This document shows positions 25,238 to 34,988 of a stretch of 64,000 bases of DNA, piece by piece; within the stretch, counting starts at the first letter, position 1; every line of letters starts with the position of its first letter. The notes under the pieces are model-generated. The model was not told the DNA's origin. It ran no database searches and worked only from the letters and a program-made list of their open reading frames with translations. A program made the position numbers and the translations under genes. The stretch comes from Pseudomonadota bacterium (GTDB taxonomy: Bacteria > Chloroflexota > UBA6077 > JAJPHF01). The stretch covers positions 62,001 through 126,000 of the forward strand of contig JAJPHF010000139.1 in NCBI GenBank assembly GCA_021325365.1, given 5' to 3'.

Positions 25238-26176
25238 TCACGGCGCGGTGAGGAAGGTGTGGATGGTTGCGGCGATCTGGCGCGGGTACTGGAGCTGCAT
25301 CGCGTGGCCCCCGCCCGTGAACTGGGCCAGCCAGGCGCCCGGGATGCGCTCGGCCAGGATCACCGCGTTGGCGGGGGGCAGCACCTCGTCGCGCGTGCCG
25401 ACCAGGATCAGCGCCGGCAGCTGGAGCTGTGGGAGCCGCTCGCAGGTGCCGGGCCAGTCCGCCATCGCCTGCTCCTGCTGCCCGATCGTGTCGGCCGACG
25501 CATGCTCGCGGGGTCCGGCGCTGGCAGCGCGCAGGTAAGCTTGATTCTGCGCGACCCACTCTGGCGGGAGCAGCACGCCAAGAATCTGCGCGGCGCGCTC
25601 GGCGGGGTCGCCATCCGGGGCGCCGATGAGGCGGATCGCTTCGGCGTTGGCCGGCAGCCCCGTGCTCCCCCCGCAGGCCGTCGACATCAGCACCAGCCGT
25701 CGCACCCGCTCGGGATAGCGCAGCGCCAGCTCCTGGGCGATGTACCCGCCCATCGAGTAGCCCAGGACGTGCGCCGGCGCGAGCCCGAGCGCGTCGAGGA
25801 AGGCTGCCGCGTCCTCGGTGAGCTGCGCGATGGAGAACCCGCCCGGCGGGGCGGTCGAGCGACCGATGCCCCGATTGTCGAAGGCGATTACCAGGTAGTG
25901 GTCCGCGAGGGCGGCGAGCAGGGTGGGGTCCCAGTCGTCGATCGTGGCGGCGTACCCGGTGATCAGCACGAGCGGCTCGCCCTGACCCAGGACCCGGTAG
26001 CCCACCTCTCGGTCCCCGATAGACACCGTCAGCACCCGGTCGGGCGGGGCAACCTGCGCCGGGTACGGGACGCCCGCGGCGGCCCCGGTCGGCGCGGTAG
26101 CGCGCCCGGCGAGCGCGGCGCCGACCAGGGCCAACACTCCCAGCGCGGTGGGCAGGCCGAGCGTGGACCGCCTCAT
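25238..26176 (-). CDS. Secreted alpha/beta hydrolase
   Basis: This 312-residue protein has a signal peptide (about 1-35), then an alpha/beta hydrolase fold. The nucleophile is Ser141 in GYSMGG; the acid is likely Asp in the VGTRDEV segment near the C-terminus, and the base His is in GGGHAMQ. An oxyanion-type NRGIGRS block follows strand 4. Such enzymes hydrolyse esters, lactones or peroxides outside the membrane; the substrate is unknown. An AGGAGGAG site sets the ATG, well inside a longer open frame. It points away from the next hydrolase gene. Confidence 0.8.
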   Translation of the reverse strand: MRRSTLGLPTALGVLALVGAALAGRATAPTGAAAGVPYPAQVAPPDRVLTVSIGDREVGYRVLGQGEPLVLITGYAATIDDWDPTLLAALADHYLVIAFDNRGIGRSTAPPGGFSIAQLTEDAAAFLDALGLAPAHVLGYSMGGYIAQELALRYPERVRRLVLMSTACGGSTGLPANAEAIRLIGAPDGDPAERAAQILGVLLPPEWVAQNQAYLRAASAGPREHASADTIGQQEQAMADWPGTCERLPQLQLPALILVGTRDEVLPPANAVILAERIPGAWLAQFTGGGHAMQLQYPRQIAATIHTFLTAP

Positions 26177-26606
26177 ATCTTCTCCTCCTGGGCGACGCCC
26201 CCTGGGCGCTGGCTGGGTCACCGCGGCGCTCCCCTTCCCCTGGATCACCGACGCGGCAGACGGCACCGTCGGCCGACCGCCAGTATAGCGTGTGCGGGCG
26301 CCGCCTGCGTCGGGCGCCTGACGGTCAGCGCCCGTGGACCGCGGACAGGCGCTGCCCACCCCCCTCGCCCCAGCACCCAGCGCACCCCGCGTCGCTTGCC
26401 CAACCCCAATCGCTCGCCACGCTGGCTCAGGCTACCTGCCTGGACGCTCGCCGTGCAGCGGTCCCGCGTGTCCGAGCCCTCGGGCGCTGGACGTGCCGCA
26501 ACCGCTGGGCGTACCCTACAGCCCGTAGTCTCGCAGCAACCGGGGAGCGGACCGAGCGGAGCCCGTGGGCCGCGAGAGACGGGCGACTCCGCTGGCGGGG
26601 GGTGGC
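26177..26606. other. Divergent intergenic region between two hydrolase genes
   Basis: Promoters for both hydrolase genes should lie here. The region is GC-rich throughout; I see no clear -35/-10 pair, no repeat and no credible gene. Open frames that cross it are shadows of the GC bias. Confidence 0.3.
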
Positions 26607-28457
26607 ATGGTGAAGAGCATGTGGTCGCGCTGGCAAGTCCTCTTGGCGCTCGTCTGTCTGTGCGGGATGGGGTCCGTCACCGTGCAGGGTCCGCGGCAGG
26701 TGGCGGCGGCCCGGCTACCGCAGGCGAGCCCGGTGGTCACGCGGCTCGTCCAGGTGCAGACCGAAGACGGGGTGCGCCTCGACGGTGCGCTGTACACTCC
26801 GGACGCGCCGCAGCAGCGTACGGTGGGCGTGGTCGTGCTGCACGGAGTGGGCGGCCGTTTCTACGGCGAGTTCGAGCGGTTCTTCGCCCCGGCGCTCGCC
26901 GCTGCCGGCTACCCGGCGCTCGCGATCAACATGCGCTCGCACGACGCGGGCTATGCCGACAGCCGCTTTCCCGACTCGCGGCTGGACGTGCGCGCCGCCC
27001 TGGACTACCTCGCGGCGCAGGGCGTCGAGCGAGTGTTCCTGGTGGGGCACAGCCTGGGCAGCATCACCGCCGCCTACTACGCCGCGGTGGCCGACGATCC
27101 GCGCGTGGTGGCGGTGGGGCTCTACTCCGCCATCGACGACCTGCCGCTCATCCAGCGCGACTACCAGCAAGGCGCGGCGGACTACGACGCCTGGGTGGCC
27201 CGCACCCGCGCCCTCGTCGCCCAGGGGGAGGGCGACACGATGCTGCTGGCGCCGGCCGGCATTACCGGGGCGCCGCGCCCCATGACCGCCGCGACCTGGC
27301 TGAGCTGGCGCGGCCCCGACGCCGAGACCGCGCCGGTCCGCTACGCCGGCCAGATCCGCGTGCCGCTGCTGCTCGCGTGGGGCGAGGACGACTGGACGGA
27401 CGGGCCGGCGGGCCGGCGCCACTTCCGCGAGGATGCCGCGGCCATCTACGCGGCGGCGGTTGCGGCGCCCACCCGAGTCATGCGGGAGATGCCCGGCGAT
27501 CACTACTACGCGGGCCACGAGGGCGAGCTGGTCGCGTTTACGCTCGACTGGCTGCACGGGCAGGGGCTGGACGCCAGCCAGCCGGCGGCGCCGCAGACGC
27601 CGGAGCCCTATCGCACGGAGCTAGTGTACCTCCCAGCAGCGGACGGCTCCGTGCTGGAGGGCGCCTGGTACACGCCCCGCGAGCAGCCACAGTCGGTCGC
27701 GGTCCTCACGCTACACGGCACGGGCGGCAACTTCTACAGCGGCCCGGCCGGCTTCCTCGGCCCGGGGCTCGCGGCACGCGGGTATCCGGTGCTGGCGCTC
27801 AATCGCCGTGACCACGACGCGGGCTTTGCCCAGAGCACGTTCGAAGGCGGACTTGCGGACGTGGGGGCGGGTGTAGACTTCCTCGCGGCGCAGGGCTACG
27901 ACCGGGTGGTCCTGGCCGGGCACAGCCTCGGCACGACCTTCGCCAGCGCCTACGTGCCGCAGACGAATGATGCTCGAATCGTGGGCCTCGTGCTCAGCGG
28001 CACGCTCGCCGACCTGCCGGCGCGCACGCAGGAGTTCATCCCACCCGACGACTACGCGGCGACCGAGAGCTGGGCGGAGCAAGCCGTTGCGGCCGGGCGG
28101 GGCCGCGAGCTGCGGCTGATCCCCTACTACACAGGCGGGCAACTGCTCACGTCGGCGCGGGCCTTTCTGAGCTATCGCGTGGCCGGCTCGCTCGCGGTGC
28201 CGCGTGAGCAGGTCCAGGACGTGGCGCTGCCGCTGCTCATCGTCCACGACAGCAACGACCTGGTGGCGCGCAGGGAGTTCTCCGAGGAAGTCGCTGCGAG
28301 CGCCCTCCTGGCGCCCACGGTTACGCAGGTAGAGCTGCGGGACCCGACGCCCCGCGACCCGAACGCCGGCCACAGTCACGTCGGGCTGGAGACGGAGACG
28401 ATCACGACGATCGGGGCCTGGCTCGACGCTCAGATCGGGCCGCGGCGGGCGCAGTAG
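26607..28457 (+). CDS. Secreted tandem alpha/beta hydrolase (two domains in one chain)
   Basis: This 616-residue protein has a signal peptide (about 1-35) and two copies of one alpha/beta hydrolase domain (about 45-325 and 330-612). Each copy has a VVLHGVGG or TLHGTGG oxyanion strand, a SRNxRDHDAGxA-like block (NMRSHDAGYA, NRRDHDAGFA) and a GHSLG nucleophile (VGHSLGSI, AGHSLGTT). The repeats show an internal duplication and fusion. Both nucleophiles are present, so both halves may be active. The first half keeps a clear acid and base (EDDWTDG, GDHYYAGH). The last 28 bases overlap the convergent methyltransferase-GT2 gene. Start at ATG 26607; ATG 26619 is an alternative. Confidence 0.75.
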   Translation: MVKSMWSRWQVLLALVCLCGMGSVTVQGPRQVAAARLPQASPVVTRLVQVQTEDGVRLDGALYTPDAPQQRTVGVVVLHGVGGRFYGEFERFFAPALAAAGYPALAINMRSHDAGYADSRFPDSRLDVRAALDYLAAQGVERVFLVGHSLGSITAAYYAAVADDPRVVAVGLYSAIDDLPLIQRDYQQGAADYDAWVARTRALVAQGEGDTMLLAPAGITGAPRPMTAATWLSWRGPDAETAPVRYAGQIRVPLLLAWGEDDWTDGPAGRRHFREDAAAIYAAAVAAPTRVMREMPGDHYYAGHEGELVAFTLDWLHGQGLDASQPAAPQTPEPYRTELVYLPAADGSVLEGAWYTPREQPQSVAVLTLHGTGGNFYSGPAGFLGPGLAARGYPVLALNRRDHDAGFAQSTFEGGLADVGAGVDFLAAQGYDRVVLAGHSLGTTFASAYVPQTNDARIVGLVLSGTLADLPARTQEFIPPDDYAATESWAEQAVAAGRGRELRLIPYYTGGQLLTSARAFLSYRVAGSLAVPREQVQDVALPLLIVHDSNDLVARREFSEEVAASALLAPTVTQVELRDPTPRDPNAGHSHVGLETETITTIGAWLDAQIGPRRAQ

Positions 28458-30064
28458 GGCTCGCCCTGAGCCATCGCGCTGCCCGCCAACCTGTCGTCCC
28501 CCGCCCATTTGCTAGCGCCAATCCCCTGCACGACCACTCCATTGTTGGTCCTAGCTAATCGGAACCGCGAGCATCTCGCGCGACGGTTGCGCCAGTCAGC
28601 CACCACGAGCTTTAGGAGGGCAGCCATATAGTCGGGCGCGACACGCAAAACTCTGAACGACGAGCTACCCATATCGAGCGTCCGATTGATCCAGGACATC
28701 GGAACCTCCGCAATGTCGTAGCCCGCCATGAGTGGCCTCAGGCCCGTCTCTACGTTTGCGGCGAATCCTGGCTGCTCGATGATCAACTGCTTGAAGATCT
28801 CCGCGCGGTAGAGCTTCAAGTTATTGGATATGTCCCGAAAGTCGCGTCGGATAAGAAGGTTGGCTAGCAGATGAAACGCTCGGTTGCATATAATCTTCAT
28901 GAACGGATAGTTGATCAGAACAGATTCCTGGGAAAAACGACTCCCTATAGCACCGTCATGGCCGTCAGCCACCACCTCAAACAGATCGCGTAGCTCTGGT
29001 GTGATTAGAGCAAAATCACTGTCCATGGTCAGAATGTAGCGCCCAGTGGCTGCGGCGTAGCCATCGCGCAACGCCCGGCCCACGCCACCCGGGGGCGCCC
29101 GCTGGATGAGCTTGATGCGCGGTTCGCTGCCGGACAACTGCCGCGTTACAGCCGCCGTACGGTCGGTGCTATTGTCATCTACGATAATGATCTCGTGAAT
29201 ATAGGCGTCATATCTCTTCAGCAGCTCCGACACCAGCGGACCGACGTTCATTTCCTCATTGTGACATGGCACCACGACCGACGTTGACGAATAAAGACGC
29301 GGGTTGGTGGCCAGGCTCACTGACGGTCGCCGCGCTTGCTCATCGCCCGGCTTCTTTAGCCAAATATAAAGAGTGCCGCACACCTCGCGGATTACGGGCG
29401 CGTGTTCAAGAATGAAGGCTAGTGATGTGATAGCAGGAATCAGACGGTTGGGCGTGAGCGGGTGTAGAATATCGTAAGGCACGACCTCGATATGTGTAAA
29501 CCCTTGTCGCGACGCGGTCTGCATCAACTCGTAACGGCGCATACCGCGCTGACAACTGGCTTGTCCAGCCAGCCTACCAAACCATTGAATACGGTCCTTC
29601 AGAAATACCTGCGGGTTCCAGTGATTAGCTTCGAAGAATAGCACCTGTCCGCCAGGTTTGAGCAGCCTATAAAGCGCCTGAAGGTTCATGGCGTACAGAT
29701 TATGACAGAGGATTGCCGAGCCAACGATATAGTCAAAACTTTCCGGCGTTAAGTCGGTATTTAGGTCATTAACGTGGAGAAACTGGACATTCTTGAGCCT
29801 ACGCTGCGCTGCGACGCACATGAAGCCAGGGTTGAACACGGCAGCAGTAATCGGGTTCTCACCGCGCAGCACCTGCGCTAGGTGTGCTGTCCAAAGGCCA
29901 GTGCCCGCGCCTACCTCTAGAATCGACTCCCCAGGTAAGACGTGGAGGCAATGGCGCACCGTAAGAGCTCTCCATCGCAGTCGAATTGGCGAGGTCTTCG
30001 GGTATCTTCGCCAGTATCCTTCCCGGGTCTGCTCCATCTCTCGAAGATTATCTGTGAGCGACAT
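28430..30064 (-). CDS. Methyltransferase-glycosyltransferase family 2 fusion
   Basis: This 544-residue protein joins a class I SAM-dependent methyltransferase (about 1-240, motif LEVGAGTG) to a family 2 glycosyltransferase (about 255-480, VVPCHNEE, a VDDNST block and MDSDF as the metal-binding acid motif). The GT half resembles dolichol-phosphate-mannose-synthase-like enzymes without membrane helices. Together they could make a methylated sugar lipid or decorate a surface polysaccharide. Start ATG has a GAGGGGG site. Codon and base use are less GC-rich than in flanking genes. The last 40 or so residues run into the GC-rich neighbour and look like read-through past an island junction. Confidence 0.75.
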   Translation of the reverse strand: MSLTDNLREMEQTREGYWRRYPKTSPIRLRWRALTVRHCLHVLPGESILEVGAGTGLWTAHLAQVLRGENPITAAVFNPGFMCVAAQRRLKNVQFLHVNDLNTDLTPESFDYIVGSAILCHNLYAMNLQALYRLLKPGGQVLFFEANHWNPQVFLKDRIQWFGRLAGQASCQRGMRRYELMQTASRQGFTHIEVVPYDILHPLTPNRLIPAITSLAFILEHAPVIREVCGTLYIWLKKPGDEQARRPSVSLATNPRLYSSTSVVVPCHNEEMNVGPLVSELLKRYDAYIHEIIIVDDNSTDRTAAVTRQLSGSEPRIKLIQRAPPGGVGRALRDGYAAATGRYILTMDSDFALITPELRDLFEVVADGHDGAIGSRFSQESVLINYPFMKIICNRAFHLLANLLIRRDFRDISNNLKLYRAEIFKQLIIEQPGFAANVETGLRPLMAGYDIAEVPMSWINRTLDMGSSSFRVLRVAPDYMAALLKLVVADWRNRRARCSRFRLARTNNGVVVQGIGASKWAGDDRLAGSAMAQGEPYCARRGPI

Positions 30065-30223
30065 GGTGCCCCCTCGGCCGCCTGGCCCGTTTCCTGGGGA
30101 GCCGACACCCCTGACGGCATCGGCACATGCTGGTGTAATGAGTACGGTTGTGCGTGAGGCATCCCTACGTATGGTCAGCCGGCACGTGTCCCTAGGGCCG
30201 AGTGGGTCAGCTCGGCTACTCTA

Positions 30224-31948
30224 CTATTGCGGCGATACTCGGCTCGCGGCGGGAAACGACGCTTCGTCGCCCTCCGGTACGAAGTAGGAGATCCTGGCCT
30301 CGCCGATCACCAATTCATTCGTCAGGAGCGCATGTTGGCGCAGCCAAGCCTCCTCAGGTGCCGGCTCGGCCACATCGTGTAGTTTCACCAGTATCACTCG
30401 CCGATAGCCGGCCGTGAGGGCTTCCAGATCTTCGGGGACGCGGCGCTGGGCGAGCTGGCCGACCCACGAGAGAATCGGCGTACTGCCGTGGACGTAGCGA
30501 GCTAAACCGAGGACACCTGAAGGAATCGAGTGCATAATCACCACGTCGCCGGGCTGTGCGTCCCGGTCGAGCAGCTCAGCGACTGGGCGGAACGGCTTGG
30601 CAGGATAGCGATTATCGGTCAGGTGTCGAATGCCGGGTGACCAGGCCACGATGACGAGCAGCAAGAACGCTCCCCGGATGGGCAGCGGCAGCCGGCTGAG
30701 CGCTAAGCCGGCCAGCAGCATCGCGGCCGGCATGCCGGCCAGGACGTAGCGCGGGACAGCCATCGTGTACGTCCCGCGCAGCGCGTCGAAGATGAGCGGG
30801 CCGGCTAACGCCCCGAGAAGCCAGACCCAGACCAGCCCGCGGTCCCCGGAAAAGAGCCGGCGGGAGAACTTCCAGCAAAGAACCCCGGCCAACGTGGCGA
30901 ACAGCAGCAAGGCCAACATGTCGGCGCGGCCGCGGGCGCCCCACTGTGGCATGTCCATGCCCCCGAGGTCCCCACTGCCGGAGATGTAGCTCAAGGGTAG
31001 GCGGACTAGCGCGTCTAGCCGCGAAACCCTTGGCGGCAGGACGAGCCAGTAGCCGGTTACCCGCCAAGCGGCCAGGCTCTGCGGCACCAGGACATACCAA
31101 GGCAGGACAAGGAGAGCCGTCGCGGCGCAGGCAGCGCCGAGCACTCTGCGCGGTAGGCGACCGGGATTCAGCAGTAGCCACCCGCTCAAGGCGAGCCAGA
31201 CAAAGACGTAGAAGTAGTGGGTCAAGAAGCCGGCCGCGCCGATAAGGATCCACGAGGCCACAGCGGAGAGCCGTGGTCCTTCTCGGAGCGCCAGCGCGAA
31301 CCACGCGCTGCTGACGACGATGAACCACAAAAGGGAGTACATTCGTCCTTCGGTTGCGTAGTACAAGGCGACCGGCGCCAGAAAGAAGAGCACGCTAGTG
31401 GGTGCAATTGCTCCGCTCCCGCCTATCCGCCGAGCAACTAGGCCAAGCATGGGAAGGCAGGCAAGTGCCCACAGGATCGAGAAAAGCCGGAGACTTGGAT
31501 CGCTCGTTCCAACCAAGCGCGTCCAGCCAGACAGCAGCAAGTAGTACAGCGGCGGACTAGTGTCGGATAGCAGCACGGCGCGGAGCACTCGGTCGGGCCC
31601 GGCGGGCGGCTCGTCGTGCGCCAAATAGCGATGATAGTCGGCTGCTAATAGCGGTGCTGGCGCTTCCACGTAATCGCCCTGCCTGGGGTCCGCTTGCGCG
31701 GCGGGATGCTCAAGGCTATGACCTGTCGCCATTGCGAGCGAGAACACCTCGTCGGGCCACAGCGGCTGATTCACAAGCCGGAGCATGAGCACGGCCGACG
31801 CCACGAGCACCAACACCTCCTGCAACCAAGGAGCCCGAAGGAGTCCTAGCGGCTCGGCCCATCGAAGCCAATGACGCCGGGCGGACGAGGAGCGCGTGGA
31901 AAGGTCTATCACAGGCCACTGACCGCCTTTGCCAGGCCATGTACGCAT
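30224..31948 (-). CDS. GT39-like membrane glycosyltransferase
   Basis: This 574-residue protein has a short cytoplasmic start, about 10-12 transmembrane helices and the N-terminal LWPDEVFSLA motif, in which the Asp-Glu pair is the usual catalytic or lipid-sugar-binding acid motif of GT39/ArnT-like enzymes. A soluble C-terminal region (about 470-574) follows. These enzymes move sugars from polyprenyl-phosphate donors on the outer side of the membrane. The frame stays open for almost 900 further bases, but that stretch is antisense to an IS element; the ATG chosen lies 7 bases from the IS end. The element may have cut off the original promoter or first codons. It follows a GT2 gene on the same strand. 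Confidence 0.75.
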   Translation of the reverse strand: MRTWPGKGGQWPVIDLSTRSSSARRHWLRWAEPLGLLRAPWLQEVLVLVASAVLMLRLVNQPLWPDEVFSLAMATGHSLEHPAAQADPRQGDYVEAPAPLLAADYHRYLAHDEPPAGPDRVLRAVLLSDTSPPLYYLLLSGWTRLVGTSDPSLRLFSILWALACLPMLGLVARRIGGSGAIAPTSVLFFLAPVALYYATEGRMYSLLWFIVVSSAWFALALREGPRLSAVASWILIGAAGFLTHYFYVFVWLALSGWLLLNPGRLPRRVLGAACAATALLVLPWYVLVPQSLAAWRVTGYWLVLPPRVSRLDALVRLPLSYISGSGDLGGMDMPQWGARGRADMLALLLFATLAGVLCWKFSRRLFSGDRGLVWVWLLGALAGPLIFDALRGTYTMAVPRYVLAGMPAAMLLAGLALSRLPLPIRGAFLLLVIVAWSPGIRHLTDNRYPAKPFRPVAELLDRDAQPGDVVIMHSIPSGVLGLARYVHGSTPILSWVGQLAQRRVPEDLEALTAGYRRVILVKLHDVAEPAPEEAWLRQHALLTNELVIGEARISYFVPEGDEASFPAASRVSPQ

Positions 31949-31954
31949 GCGCAA

Positions 31955-32801
31955 GAGCCTGTTGTGAATTGTCGGGTCGCTTCTGGCTGCCGCATGAGTA
32001 CGGTCAGCTGCAAGCCCTACCCGAGCGATGTGAGTGCTGGGGAATGGGCGACGGTCGCCCCCTAGGTCACGCTGCTGCCTCAAGATGCCGGCCAGCGTCG
32101 CTACCCACTGCGCGAGATCGTCAACGGCGCGCGCCGGATCGTGCGGGCCAGCGCCCCGTGACGCTTGCTGCCGAGCGACCTGCCGCCCTGGAAGGTGGTC
32201 TAGCAGCAGACGCAGCGCTGGCTGGCCGCCCGCTGCTTTGAAGCGCTGGTACCCGACCTGCTGCGCCTGCTGGCGGAGCGGAACCCGTGGTCGAGCGCGA
32301 TCAGCTTCCACAGCCGGACGCTGCAATCGACGCCCAAGAGCGGCGCCCGCGCCCGCTAGGACGGGGCCAAGCGGGGCCACGGCTCCAAGCCCCATCTGGC
32401 GATAGAGACGCTCGGCTATTAGCTCCCCGCGTTTCTCCCGGCGGCCGACCAGCAGGTCCGGGCCCCGGTGACCCATGTGACCGGCGTCGCGCCGGCGGTG
32501 ACCGGGGAGCAAGTCGAGCTGGCGTATGTGGGTCAGGCCTATACGGGCGAGCAGGCCGCGGCTGACGCGGCCACGCACTGCATCTCGTTGGAGGCCGTGC
32601 AGCGGCCCGGGGCCAAGCGCGGCTTGGTGCTCCGGCCCCGCCGCTGGGTCGTGCCGCGCCCGCTTGGCTGGCTGGCACGGTTCCAACGCCTCGTCCCCGA
32701 CTATGAGCGGTTGGCAGAGACTGTCGAGGCCTTGACCTTCGTCGCCTTCGCTTGCTTGATGCTTCACCGGCTCGTCCATGCCTTCAGTTCGCAACAGGCT
32801 C
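31955..32801 (+). mobile_element. Decayed IS5-family insertion sequence with terminal inverted repeats
   Basis: The left end GAGCCTGTTGTGAATT (31955-31970) and the right end, read inward, GAGCCTGTTGCGAACT (32786-32801) match at 14 of 16 positions. The 847-base span suits the IS5/IS427 group and encloses one transposase-derived frame. Flanking bases (CAA to the left, CAG to the right) do not give an exact target duplication. The insertion separates two glycosyltransferase genes of one strand. Confidence 0.8.
31994..32800 (+). pseudogene. Dead IS5-family transposase
   Basis: One continuous frame from ATG 31994 reads as a transposase (SDVSAGEWATVAP, RTLQSTPKSGAR, YTGEQAAADAA, RRWVVPRPLGWLARF, FVAFACLMLHRL) but holds five in-frame stops (four TAG, one TGA) and no frameshift. 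Compared with the family patterns as I know them, the three catalytic acids also seem lost: the Asp before SRTLQSTP is His, the Asp of YVDQGYTG is Gly, and the Glu of VVERSFAW is Pro. It is therefore inactive on two counts. Family assignment is by recognised motifs. Confidence 0.8.
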
Positions 32802-32858
32802 CAGACGCGAAGGAGCCACCGCGGTTGCTTCAGACAACCCAGCACCTGCTCTTCTCGC

Positions 32859-34145
32859 TCAGCGCGGCGGCGAGGCGCCCAGCAGTTTCTGAAGTCGGGC
32901 CTCGCGTTCGTCCGTGACCCCCTCCGCGGGGTCCAAGGCGCTCTCCCGATCGCGGAGCGCTGTTAGCACCCTGATGAGCACGCTCGCCAGAACGAGCTGG
33001 ATGCCTCCTAGCACGAGCGTGGTACCAATTGAGAGGTATGACCAATGGCGGGTAATCGTCAGCGTGGATAGATACTCTAGCGCCGCTGGGGTATATAGAA
33101 CCCCGCCGAGCACCATGAGCACGAGGCCGCTGGTTCCTATTGCTACGACGGGTGGCGCATGCAGAGTAGGCCGTGCGAGCATGCCTTGCCGGATGGGGCG
33201 TGGATCAAATAAGTAGATGGCGGAGTTAATGGCCAGCCCGAAAGTGATCAGCGTTACCCCGGCTACGCTGCACAGCAACACGACAAAGAATCGATAGATA
33301 AACCACTCTTCCAGGCGGTGGTTCTCCACGTAGTAGACCGCGGGGGGTAATCCGACGATGAGCGCGGCTAGCAGCAGCAGTGACCCTATCATGGCGCAGA
33401 GACGCAAGGGATTATACAGCATGGTGTGCCAAACGATGGCCCAAAAGAAGCGCCATCCATCCCGGAATACACCGAGCTTGGAGCGGCCCGCGCGCTCCTT
33501 GTAAGGTATAGGCACCTCGCGGACGCACAAATTCTCATGAAGCGCAACCGTGCTCATTGCCGGCGTGAAGTGTAAGCCATCGGGCAACGGAGCGCACAGC
33601 GCCAACAAACTGCGGTGGAACAGGCGCATACCACTCGCGCTATCCGCAACCGGCTGGTTTGTTATGAACGATAGCATGGTCGCGAAAAAGAGATTGCCCA
33701 GGCGCCGCACCCGTGGCATTTCACTATAGTCCCCGCTCATACGGCTGGCCACTACTAGGTCCACGTCGCCACTCTCCGCGACTGCGCAAAGCCGTGCGAG
33801 CGCCGCGGGCGGATATGTCCCATCGGCGTCGAGAAAGGCTAACCACTCATACGTCGCAGCATTGAAACCCGTCTTTAACGCCGCACCATAACCTCGGTTC
33901 ACCTTATGCCGGATAAGCCGGACATCGGCAAACCGAGCCACTACCTCCGGGGTTCGGTCATTCGACCCGTCATCGACAACAATGATCTCGACAGTCTCCA
34001 CGCCACTTCCCGCCAATAGACCACGTTGCCTCATAAGCTCCGTGAGAATTGCCGCGATCCCCTCCTCTTCGTTATATGCTGGGATCACGATACTAATGGC
34101 AGTTGGCTTGTCGTGTTGCTGTCGTCCTGAGCGTCCGGTCTTCAT
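32859..34145 (-). CDS. Membrane-anchored family 2 glycosyltransferase
   Basis: This 428-residue protein has a GT-A domain (about 15-245: VIPAYNEEE, VDDGSNDRT, FLDADGTYPP as metal site) followed by four to five transmembrane helices (about 250-410). The layout matches polyprenyl-phosphate sugar synthases of the DPM1/GtrB type, which supply sugar donors to GT39-like enzymes such as the neighbour at 30224. ATG has a GGAG site. It lies upstream of the IS element on the same strand as that neighbour, so the two were probably once an operon. Base composition is lower in GC than in the flanking catabolic regions. Confidence 0.85.
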   Translation of the reverse strand: MKTGRSGRQQHDKPTAISIVIPAYNEEEGIAAILTELMRQRGLLAGSGVETVEIIVVDDGSNDRTPEVVARFADVRLIRHKVNRGYGAALKTGFNAATYEWLAFLDADGTYPPAALARLCAVAESGDVDLVVASRMSGDYSEMPRVRRLGNLFFATMLSFITNQPVADSASGMRLFHRSLLALCAPLPDGLHFTPAMSTVALHENLCVREVPIPYKERAGRSKLGVFRDGWRFFWAIVWHTMLYNPLRLCAMIGSLLLLAALIVGLPPAVYYVENHRLEEWFIYRFFVVLLCSVAGVTLITFGLAINSAIYLFDPRPIRQGMLARPTLHAPPVVAIGTSGLVLMVLGGVLYTPAALEYLSTLTITRHWSYLSIGTTLVLGGIQLVLASVLIRVLTALRDRESALDPAEGVTDEREARLQKLLGASPPR

Positions 34146-34988
34146 CCGATGCTCCGCACCTGAGGCGCCACCACCCCACGGAGTCGCCCCTTGCCCGTTG
34201 AGACGCTCCCAGCTATGGCACCCCTAAAGCAGCCGTCTGGCGGCGCTCGTAGCAGACAGACCGAGCGGCCCCCGCCCTCCCCCGCATGAGAAGCCCCCCC
34301 GCCGGTTCAGCCAGACGTGCGCCGCCCCAGGCACTAAGGCCTGCGGGGCGCTCCCCCGACACCTGTCAGGAGCTGAGCCATCTTGCGCCGGCCACGCCGC
34401 TCGGTCCGGCCGGCATCCCCGCGTGGGCCTTGACGCTCGGTTCCTGAGCGGAACCCGTTCTGGCTCTCCTCACCGAGCACCCGCCCGACTCGGTGCGCAC
34501 CCCCCGCATCGCAAACACTATCCACAAGGGACCGCCACGCCCCCTGGACCACGGGCCTGCGACACGAGGACTACATTCCCATTCCGGCCATTAGGGAACA
34601 ATAAAATTAATGACAGCAGTTGTAAAAAAACTGCTTGGAAACCGAGCGTGCATACCGTTACTTCTCCTGAACTCCACGCTCGCAGCCACGCTCCTTCCGA
34701 TGGCGCAATCCCTGTCCCCGCTGTATCATGGCTGGTAGCCTAGGGGACAGACGTACTTTACGCGCGTTCCACGGCGGAGATGGCACTCCCGCTCAAGTGC
34801 GCCCTACCACTTGACAATATCATCAGCAGACTGACACACTTCCCACTGCTGACCGGCGGCCGCCCGCGAGCGCTGCTCGCGCCGGCCCCCTATCCATATA
34901 ACGTAGCCTCGGCGCTCACGATGGTCCCGCAGCAGTTCGCGCCGAGGGGATAGTTCGAGTAATGCAAAGGGTTCCGCGCGGAGAATAT
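34146..34988. other. Long AT-richer divergent intergenic region in the glycosyltransferase island
   Basis: No gene is supported in these 843 bases. AT-rich patches occur (around 34600-34630, with an AGCAGTT/AACTGCT inverted repeat) and a TTGACA at 34811-34816, but no good -10 lies 16-18 bases after it. Promoters for the GT2 gene to the left and the membrane enzyme to the right should be here. Confidence 0.3.

Noticed and set aside
30224..32845. Reading the whole 873-codon minus frame as one protein
   Set aside because: Codons upstream of 31948 are antisense to a recognisable IS5 transposase with inverted repeats; the hydrophobic GT39-like part begins only after that.
34801..34840. TTGACA at 34811 as promoter of the membrane enzyme gene
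   Set aside because: At 17 bases spacing the next hexamer is ACACAC, not a -10 element.
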